In this document: positions 55,876-64,000 of the stretch, piece after piece
Layout of the letters: each line of letters opens with the position of its first letter
How positions within the stretch are numbered: the stretch's first letter is position 1
Assembly: GCF_035582795.1 (NCBI RefSeq)
Contig: NC_134366.1
Coordinates: 36,233,926-36,297,925 of the forward strand
DNA length: 64,000 nucleotides
Source: Mycteria americana
Lineage: Eukaryota; Chordata; Aves; Ciconiiformes; Ciconiidae
Direction of reading: 5' to 3'
Translations under genes and position numbers: made by a program
Notes under the pieces: generated by a model
What the model saw: the letters and a program-made list of their open reading frames with translations, nothing else
The model's database searches: none
Told to the model about the DNA's origin: nothing

Positions 55876-58800
55876 GTACGGCGGCGGTGGCTTCCCCCTG
55901 GCCCGGCGGCGGCGGGGCCCGGGGCCGCCCGGCGGCTCCGTCGCGGGCCGCGGCGGGGGGGGCCGGGGTTTGCGGCAGCGACCCGCGGGCGGCTGCTTGT
56001 CGCCCGGTTCCGCCGCCGTGTGAGGCTCCCGCGGAGCCGAGCAGAAGGGCGCCCGCCGGGGCTGCCTGCGGACGGAGTCCGTGCTGCCCTGCGGACGGAG
56101 CCCGTCTCCCCGGTGGGGGCTCGCTGGGCACCTTCTGGCTTTTGAGTTTGGCTGCGGCGAATACTTGGGAGGACGGTACCGCCGGGGCAAGCCGGAGCGC
56201 TGAGTGCGAGCCTCTCCGGTAGGCCTTGGCCACTGCGAGAGGTAACTCCCGACACGCTGCTGTACGCCGAGACAAGCAGCGTAGCAAGTTCAGATTTTAC
56301 TTGCAGCGGCCTATTGTTGGTGCTGAAGGCAGCAGACACGGTGGATCTGCTTCGTTATCTAATAGTATCTTGCCTATGGTCTTATAGTTAGGCCAGAAGT
56401 TAAACTGCGATTGATTGCTGAGTTTTTCCTGTTGGAGTATTCGCACAGCCCTTTTCCAGCAGAAACCTGAGGGGAGTAAAAAGATGTTGATGCTGAATTT
56501 TAACCAGGAACTCTTATATGAACAAATTGACTGTGTACCCTCATGAACAGTACCAGTATAGTGAAGCTGCAGCAGGAGGAGAGGGATGACTGGAACCATG
56601 GTTTGATTTCACATGTAGCATTTCTTCTTGTGCTTCATACCAAATACATCTGGCCATCTCGCTAAGAAGCCAGTGGCAGTATAGTGGGCTGGTGGCTTCA
56701 TCTTTACAAATTCTGACCTTTTTGGCAGATCAGATTCCTAGATCAATAGTCTAATGATTATTAAAGGTGACTCTTCTATTTACCAATAGAGCAGGAGTGG
56801 TAAACAAAATTATAATGGTACAAGTGGATTTCAGTTGAGCTGTCCAAACTGAAAGAAATGCTGATTTCCACACTCCCCCTCTCCCCCCTTAAAAAGCTCA
56901 GACTTCTGGTACAAGAGCAGAAGGATGATGTGTGCAACTCCTTGCACATGAAGAAATCTTCCTCGTCGGAGGAGGAGCTGGCTTGATTGTGGTACTATGG
57001 TTCATTTACAAACAATGATGTGGAGCTAGAATGAAAGCTGATTCTGAAGCCAGCTGTTCAGGAACAGTTGGGGGCTTCGTACTTCGCACTGTCATGTGTT
57101 GCATCTTCTAGGGTTTAGCTGCTTGTCTCCCAGTGTTAGTCTTGCCAAAGGCTCGGTCCAGCTTTTAGTGATGGGTCAGGCGTAGCGACCCCATCAGCAG
57201 TCTGGGTCCTGGTCTAGCAAGTGATACCAGAGTGTTGATTCAGCTTTTCTCCAGCACTTCAGCCCTGTTCTCCTCTTACTAATACACAGTCAGTTGTGTT
57301 GTCTGCATAAGCCTTTTCATGCAACTAAGCTCCTGTGTATGAAAAACCAAATTGGTTTCAGTGACTTCAGGTAGAGGAGTTGAGACTTAAAGCCTGTGAT
57401 CTACTTTTTCGATGTAGGCTTTGTTTCTGTTCTAATTGGGTAAACATATTCCAGGGTGTAGCTGAGTTCATAACTCAGCTCGTCACTCTTTAGCTCATAC
57501 CTCTGTCATTGTTGACAAGGGGACGCCAGATGCTGTTATGCTTTGTAAGTTGATAGAGGAAATACTGCCCTCTCTTAGATGGATGTACAGCCCCTAGCAC
57601 AGGGAAATCACAATGCTTTACCGTGTCACATACTTCAGTGTGTGGCACCACATTGTTTTTCTGTGTAAGTATCTTATCTTTCAGTATAGTAGAGCGCCAA
57701 CTCTCATCTAGTTACGAGTTACTCTAAACAGAGAGAGAGAGGATCAAGATTAAGTGCTGTGAAACCTGTACTTCTGACACAAATTTCAAAATCTGTTATG
57801 CCCAGGGAGGTGCAACTCTGAATTTTACCTGCTATCAGAGTTTCCTGGAAACTTATTATCTGACCTCAGATGGTAGCTTTGCATATCCCACCCAGTGCTG
57901 ACCGCTCCAGAAATTCTTGCATAGTTCATGACACTCATGCTTCTTTTAGGACTTGTTTGTAAGAGGAGGTTAACTATTACTGGAGGGGCAGGGGGAGGTG
58001 TGATTATATAGGATAAAATTAGGAAGTCAGCAGGAGCCAGAGGAAAATATACTAGTTCAGCTGATTAGTTGTGCTAAAGTTTGAGGATTTATAGGCAGCT
58101 CTTTCTTCTTGTATTTTGACAAGTCAAGGGCCATGCTGTGGTTATAAAACCTAAATATGATATGAGTTAAAAATTTCCTGTGATGGAAATAGCAACATGC
58201 ATGTGGAGCACTAGCTATTTAAATGCATTAGTTCAATGCTGTAGGAAAATGGGCCAGTTGGAAAGTACAGTTAATTTTAAAGAGTGCTTTGTGTGTGAGC
58301 TGGTTTCTAGAGACCACTTCCACGAGTATGGGAGTTGAGTAAACTATGGACATACATGCACTTAGTACTGGTGGGATGTTGGGGGCAAGTATGTTTAGTG
58401 CATGGAGGACTTCCTGCTCATCTCCAACATGAGATGGCCCATGTCTTTGTTGGGTTTTACAGAGCTGTTTGACAGCATGTGTATAAATCCTTTGTTGCAA
58501 CTTTGCAGCTGAGTGGAGGTCAGCCAAGAGTGAAGTAATTGAGCATGGAGCTGGGACAGAGTTGCAAGGTGTTGCTGAACCTGTTATTTGGAAGATGAAA
58601 CGCGCTAATGCAAGCTCCCGCTCGGGTGTGTCCTTCGGTTGATGTAACGCTGGTCATCTGTTGCCTCATTGAGGTGACTCAGTGACACCAATGGGCCCTT
58701 CTAGAAAGAAGGACAGAAATCCTCAGAAGAGCATTAGTTGAAATGGAACAGTCACACCCAGAAACATCCCAGGGAAAGAAATGAAAATGATGGTCTGTTT

Positions 58801-60290
58801 TGGTTGACGCATATTTCTTCCCGCAGCCAGAGGGGCCTTAGACTATCCGAGGTCCTTCAAATGCTGAGCTGAGGCACTAAATGTATCTTAGAAATGCAGC
58901 ATGGAGTTCAAGCACCAGTTGCAAGTCTTAGCAAAGCTTGGCCACAGGATTTTATGGTATCTTGTACTGCTAGCTTCTGGTGCTTGCTTTGAACCAGATG
59001 TGCTAGGAATTTCAGCTTTAAAGGATTTCCTCTGAAATTTTTCTTGAATGGTCTTTTTTGTTGTTTCAATCCTAAATGGTTTAAACCTACAGATGTACAA
59101 AGGAAGCTGTGTGTCACCCTCCCATCTAACTTCTAATTAAAACATTTTTTTAAAATGTATTATATTTTGTCCAACATGTGCTTCTGAGTGTCCTTCAAGA
59201 AACTAAAAAATATGTTTGTTGGAAGGGCCTGCATATATGGATTATCAGCCTTGTTGGTGTGCCCTAGATAATATTGTCTGTATGTGGAAAACATTCTCAC
59301 ACTGTTCTGAGCAAGTATTTACCTCCCACAGTAGAAATGCTCTTTTCTGGCGTTAGTATTGGGATGGGTGTAGGTAGGTGTTTCTGAAAGTAGTTCCATG
59401 AACTTAAGGTAGTAGTTGAAAATTAATTCCTGTTTTTAGGAAGCAGTGCTGCTCAGTTTTTCCTTCTTAATAAAGAGGATGTTATAATTAACTGTAGTAT
59501 GGTGTGCATTTATTTTAGTCAATATATTCTTAGAAAGGATACAATTTGAGAATCTATTCAAATTACATGTTTTTACCCCAATCCCTTTTTCTCCTCTCGT
59601 GTCTCCTGACAACTTTTATAAGTACTGTCACTTTCTTTTCTCCTTCTAGTGCATAGCAGTTCACAGGGAGAAACTAACTGCTTACATACAAATAGCAAAC
59701 AAATGCAAGAAAAAAAATATTTTTTATTTGTCTGGAAGTTAGTTCCTCATCAGGTGTAACCAGTTGAACCCTTCCATAGAAGTGGTATTTTGGGGATACA
59801 TTTTCTTAAAAATGTTCCATTGAATGCTTTGAACTTGTTTGTCACTTTTACTCCAGTTGGGCAATATGATGGTAGTCTCCAGATATGAGGTTCCTATGAG
59901 TTTTTTTGAAAATCAACAGCTGAGTAGAGAAGAGAGACACTGATGGATGAAAAGGGTGTAATGTAAATGCAGCCCCTGCTGTAGAGCCTACATTATTGGA
60001 GGCTGATGTAAATGCCACAGGAAAAACTTGATTAATCAGACTTCATATGTTATTTGTGACCATCCTTAAGGTTACAAGTTCATGGGTAAACTGAACTTTG
60101 CTAGTTTTCCAGGTTACTGAACTTAATTTTGACTTTCAGAAAACCTTTATATTACCTAATACTCTTGAGTTGTGTGGATTAAAAAAAGCAATGAATTTCC
60201 GTAAGGTGTGTTTAAAGAAATATTGTTGAAAGATTTTTTGAAAATGCTGATCTTTGTGTTTTTTTGTTTGTCTGTTTTCCTCTGATTTAG
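55876..60290 (+). other. KLHL7: KLHL7 intron 1
   Basis: This 4.4-kb intron starts with GTACGG in the CpG island and ends with a T-rich tract and TTTAG. G+C content falls quickly after about 56250. No exon, snoRNA-like box pair or recognisable transposon was seen. A minus-strand 99-codon frame (58228-58527) has no family resemblance. Confidence 0.85.
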
Positions 60291-60393
60291 AAAACTCTAT
60301 GTGATGTCATTCTTATGGTTCAAGAAAGAAAGATCCCAGCTCACCGTGTTGTGCTTGCTTCAGCCAGTCACTTTTTTAACTTGATGTTTACTA
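60291..60393 (+). CDS. KLHL7: KLHL7 coding exon 2 (residues 41-75, BTB N-terminal half)
   Basis: This 103-bp exon reads [20 protein letters not shown] then [14 protein letters not shown] plus the first base of a Thr codon. It shows the BTB hallmarks: the Cys-Asp-Val strand and the HR.VLA.AS.FF segment of the dimer and cullin-facing helices. The acceptor is GATTTAG and the donor A|GTAAGT. The split codon (A plus CA) is completed by the next exon. From memory, human KLHL7 has AAASH where this has ASASH. Confidence 0.97.
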
Positions 60394-61341
60394 GTAAGTC
60401 TTTTAAAAATTGATTGATTATAAGCTTTTTGTGGTGAGATCCTGTTAGACTTGTGGCTGACAAGCTGTTCATTTTATGAAGCGCTTAGTTTCAGGCATAA
60501 GTATAAGTGAAGATGTCCTTATTTTGTGTACTTCCATTCATCTCTGTTCACCCTTCCCCTCAATTTCCCTTTAACTCTCTTTTGATCAAGTAAAGTGTTA
60601 CATCGTATGTAAGCTCTGTTATTAATTGGGGCCCATACACTGTATTAGAGTTGGTCTCCCACCATTAACCTGGAAATTGGGAGTGTTTACTCCCATGACA
60701 GAATTTGTCTGCCCCATTGCTTCCCACCATTAGGCACTTCCACATATAAAACATGCTTTCAGAAGTGTAAATATTCTTGCATTTATGCTATCTTTACAAT
60801 TAAATGATGTAGTATCTATCTTGCTTTTGTATGCCTTACCCATGAATTGTAAAAATACTGTGCTATAAAACACACATTAAAGTCGAATAAAAGTAAAATA
60901 ACTGTGCCTTCCAACAGCTTGTACCTGTCTGTGGGCAAACTTAGTGCTGTGTCTGGATGTGAGGAGCTCAGAGCTGTCTCTGATGTTATCAGCTTGAATG
61001 TGGAAATAGCTTTTGACAGTGCAGCGTGTGCTTCCCCTTTTTGGTTATGCTAATTTGGCAGTCTTCACTCCAGTCAACAGCATCTATGATCTTTTCTATT
61101 TAATTCAGTTTATCATGATTTACATCATACAAGCATGCGCGCACACCAGTTATCTTGTTTGTCCCACTGCCTCCTTTCTTTCCTGACTTGCATTAGTAAT
61201 CCTGGGAAAACAGCAAATTAACTGTGTGCAGTTTTTAGTATGTTCCCACTTCATATAATCACGTTGTTTTCTACCTGTTTGCAAAACGTACAATAACTGG
61301 AGCGATTTATTGATGTAGTTTGTCTTTTAATCTATTTGCAG
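60394..61341 (+). other. KLHL7: KLHL7 intron 2
   Basis: This 948-bp intron has donor GTAAGT and acceptor TTTGCAG. No other feature is recognised. Confidence 0.92.
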
Positions 61342-61435
61342 CAAATATGCTTGAATCAAAGTCCTTTGAAGTGGAGCTAAAAGATGCAGAACCTGACATT
61401 ATTGAACAGCTTGTGGAGTTTGCTTATACTGCAAG
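61342..61435 (+). CDS. KLHL7: KLHL7 coding exon 3 (residues 75-106, BTB middle)
   Basis: This 94-bp exon completes the Thr codon and reads NMLESKSFEVELKDAEPDII then EQLVEFAYTA, plus two bases of an Arg codon. It matches the KLHL7 BTB segment that carries the E(L/V)EFAYT motif common to BTB-Kelch proteins. The acceptor is TTTGCAG and the donor AAG|GTAGCT. It has little or no change from human as remembered, so strong purifying selection is likely. Confidence 0.97.
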
Positions 61436-62604
61436 GTAGCTTTCTTATTTAAAGCTGAAACTTCTTCTAGGAAACCTGCCAATTGTAAATGATAAAATCC
61501 TAAACTAATGGTCTTATGATTCATCAGTTTTGTTACCGTTACAATTCTTTACTTTGTTTAAAGCCTGACGTGACTAGACCTTCTATCCTTCCTCCCTTTT
61601 CCTTTTTATTTAATCAGTAGGAAGCCCTACAGACTAACAAATGGTAGTTGTCTCCAGAAAGGAACTCAAAGCACTTCAAGCTTTTGACTTCAGTGTTGGA
61701 GTCACGTGGTATTTCCCATTGTTCTGAAATTCAGGCCGTTATTGATATCAGCGGGGTTTCTCTTTATGGCCATGGTAGCTATCGCACAGAACCATTTCCA
61801 GGAGTTATACCTTCATCTCAGGACAGGCAGGGTGGATAACTGTTCTGTGAACAGCATTTCCCTCCTATCTCAGGTTGTCCATGTGTTTGGTTTTTGTTTT
61901 GTTTTTTTTTAACAGAGCTTGTGCAGATGACTAGGATTGTAAACAGTATTTCTTAATCAGCTGTCATGACCAATGGATGGCAGGCCTTTCATCTTTGTAC
62001 TAATGGGACTAACTTTCCTTTCCTCTTTCTTTGAGAGGAATCTTGTTGTATACTCCATCAGTAGTGAGAGACAGTCATTGTCAGCACCCCAGCCATATGG
62101 TTGCCTCCCCTGCTGCCCAAGCCCTTGTCTGTGGGCTCTGTACCTTCTCTTGAAGCACTGCCAGACTGGTTGTTCTGCTTGTGCACTCTGGGCAAATCAG
62201 CCAGAGCAGACTTAACAATGAGTTGAGAGAGATTTTGCTGATGCCTTTTTGGGAGTAGGAGACTGTCAGGAAAAAAGGTTCTGTTCACTTTGTTTTGTGA
62301 AAGTGGCTAATCACACAAGTCAAAGCAGTAGTATGGTACTGCAGAGGGCCTGTGTTAAAGGCTTATTCTTTAGAATCTAGAACTGTTTACTCTTTGCCCT
62401 TCCTCAGTAAAGTAGAGCAAATAAAAGCAATTTGGAAAGATCATGAAGGGAGGTTGTGTCTTCAGACTGTATGTGAAAGATTCTTGGGCAAATAGCAGGG
62501 AAATAATTTTGCTATTTATGTGAATTGGTGTCAGTTGTTTTTTTTTTTACTACAACAAAGTAGGTAATTTTAGTGATGCTAACTTTACACCTTCTGTTTT
62601 GCAG
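61436..62604 (+). other. KLHL7: KLHL7 intron 3
   Basis: This 1.17-kb intron has donor GTAGCT and acceptor TTTTGCAG. T-rich runs occur near 61892-61911 and 62537-62548. No other feature is recognised. Confidence 0.9.
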
Positions 62605-62729
62605 AATCTCAGTTAACAGCAATAATGTCCAGTCTTTACTAGATGCAGCAAACCAATATCAAATTGAACCTGTGAAAAAAATGTGTGTGGACTTTTTGAA
62701 AGAACAAGTTGATGCTTCCAATTGTCTTG
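62605..62729 (+). CDS. KLHL7: KLHL7 coding exon 4 (residues 106-148, end of BTB)
   Basis: This 125-bp exon completes the Arg codon and reads ISVNSNNVQSLLDAANQYQI then EPVKKMCVDFLKEQVDASNC and L, plus the first base of a Gly codon. It covers the last BTB helices, with the LL.AA.QYQ motif, and the start of the 3-box region that strengthens CUL3 binding. The acceptor is TTTTGCAG and the donor G|GTAAGAG. The open frame runs a little past the donor to 62791, but that part is intron. Confidence 0.97.
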
Positions 62730-64000
62730 GTAAGAGAAATGCAAACTTAAATTTACTGCTTATTTTTAACTTTGCTGTTCCTGAAAAATAGATAGTATTG
62801 TCTAAAAGACAGTAATATTTGGCTAAATCCAGGCACGTAGAAATAATTTTGCTCTGAATCTGAACTGTTGTCCCTTGCCGTGGACAAAACAATCTGGCAG
62901 TTGTCTTCGCCAGTATCAGGGTCCACTGACTGTGCTAGGTCTCATCCCATCTTGGCAACACCGTGGAGCTTCTTGTTTGTTGGAGAACCTCAGCTGTTTA
63001 GTAAGGTGGAGCTTTCAGTTGTTGTTACTGTACTTGGAGACAGAATTTGATAGAGTTGTAATTTCTGCAAAACTAGCATATCTTCTAAAAGTATGAACAG
63101 GATAAGTTTAGGTTACTTTTGGTTTTAGTTGCTCTTCATTTTGAGTGAAATCCATGAATGTCATCTGGGCAGGTTTGATATTAAATATGCTCTGTAGCCC
63201 TAATATGAACTTGATGTTACAGAAAAGGTAAACAACAAGTAGAACTAAATGCTTTTTCATGCTTAAGATTTGGTGCACTTTATTTAATCAGAGATTAAAG
63301 ATAAACTTGCTTATAGGGTTTCTTATTGACATTTGTCATGTAATTCTACTAGTAACATCTCAATCATGTTACAGATGTTTATAATATCAATAGAAATGTT
63401 TTGCGGAGTATCTGAATTGTAGTGATTCAACTGACACTTCAGTGCAGTACAGCTGTGGCTCTGAAACAACTGCTGGAATAAAGACAACCTTCTAAGGAAA
63501 ATGCCACTTATGCTTGCTTTGAGGCATATTCCCTCCTCTGGTTTTTGTTAACTAGAAAATTAATTATGGTCTCTAACACTTGCATACTTAGTTGCTAATT
63601 TATAGCAAAAAGGGAGATAAAGATTAAATCAATTTTTCCTCAAGGCACTGTTTACAAGTTGAAATGTGTTCTGTGCAGACTCATAGGCAAGTCCATAGTT
63701 CATTTAAAAAAAAAAAAAAGGCATATTTGAAAGAAACCATGGCTTATTTTGAATCTCTTGAAATTTTGTAAATAGTTCATACACTTGGATTTTATCTTTC
63801 TAGTTTGCATTACTACTTAGAGCACCTCAGACTAGTTGCAGCCCATGGCTTGGTGAGTTGCTTCTACCCCACTTGCCATCTCCATAGAAGGAGGAGGAAG
63901 ACTGTAGCATGATGAGCAAAAGTTGCTGCTAAAAAGCTCCGTGCTTGCCTGGTTTCTAATGGGAAGGTTGGCAACGGTGCTTCTCAGTAGCAGTTGCTAT
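62730..64000 (+). other. KLHL7: KLHL7 intron 4 (partial)
   Basis: This is intron sequence after donor GTAAGAG. I searched for the next exon, expected to encode SVLAECLDC and the BACK domain, and did not find it before the edge. A poly-A tract lies near 63706-63719. Confidence 0.85.

Larger units (their letters stand above)
55240..56230 (+). promoter_or_regulatory. KLHL7: CpG island and promoter region of KLHL7
   Basis: This is an abrupt, very G+C- and CpG-rich region that starts about 500 bp before the KLHL7 start codon and covers its first exon. It carries NRF1-like, E-box and GC-box motifs. Open frames up to 304 codons on the minus strand and 276 on the plus strand are compositional shadows. 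The only real coding stretch is 55756-55875. Confidence 0.88.
55756..64000 (+). other. KLHL7: KLHL7 gene span, 5' part; 3' part off the right edge
   Basis: This is the 5' portion of the Kelch-like 7 gene, from the start codon to the window edge. Four coding exons join in phase to give residues 1-147. The result is nearly identical to vertebrate KLHL7 as I recall it, including exon phases that match at every split codon. KLHL7 is a substrate adaptor that binds CUL3 through its BTB domain and targets through its Kelch repeats. In humans, BACK-domain mutations cause dominant retinitis pigmentosa, and recessive loss causes a developmental syndrome. The BACK and Kelch exons are not in the window. 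Confidence 0.95.

Noticed and set aside
55276..56339. Minus-strand open frames of 304 and 293 codons and plus-strand frames of 276 and 145 codons at KLHL7
   Set aside because: They are compositional shadows of the CpG island. The only supported product is the 40-codon KLHL7 exon 1 at 55756-55875, which continues in phase into exon 2.

Overview
This is vertebrate nuclear DNA, most likely from a bird. The evidence is split genes with GT/AG introns, two CpG-island promoters, large A+T-rich introns, and a decayed CR1-type LINE, the dominant retroposon of birds and other sauropsids. There are no bacterial-style operons, rRNAs, tRNAs or CRISPR arrays. Nearly all long open frames are chance frames, either in A+T-rich noncoding DNA or in CpG islands.

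Layout. (1) From 1 to about 32.8 kb lies the 5' part of HYCC1 (FAM126A, hyccin) on the minus strand. Six coding exons are placed by exact codon continuity across splice sites: 11264-11343 (start codon), 10239-10340, 5450-5629, 2423-2503, 1897-2012 and 1462-1557. They encode about the first 208 residues; the rest lies to the left of the window. A noncoding first exon is inferred in the CpG island at about 31.9-33.25 kb. Intron 1 (about 21 kb) carries a rearranged CR1 LINE at about 13.0-14.93 kb. (2) From about 33.3 to 55.2 kb is a 22-kb intergenic stretch with no gene I can recognise. It holds several dense clusters of transcription-factor-like motifs and some small tandem and inverted repeats. 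(3) From about 55.2 kb to the right edge lies the 5' part of KLHL7 on the plus strand. It has a CpG-island promoter with NRF1-like, E-box and GC-box motifs, and four coding exons (55756-55875, 60291-60393, 61342-61435, 62605-62729). These encode residues 1-147, the N-terminal extension and essentially the whole BTB domain. The BACK and Kelch parts lie to the right.

The two genes are divergent (head to head), the same arrangement as in the human 7p15 region as I recall it. They do not act in one pathway. Hyccin is a subunit of the plasma-membrane PI4KA complex (with TTC7 and EFR3). KLHL7 is a substrate adaptor for CUL3 ubiquitin ligase.

I found no new biological system. The items most worth a second look are: a 53-codon upstream frame overlapping the HYCC1 start out of frame; a homeodomain-type palindrome cluster about 1 kb from the HYCC1 promoter; a CRE plus inverted SOX-like pair at 45.7 kb; a near-perfect hairpin at 9.0 kb; and a microsatellite directly in front of KLHL7.
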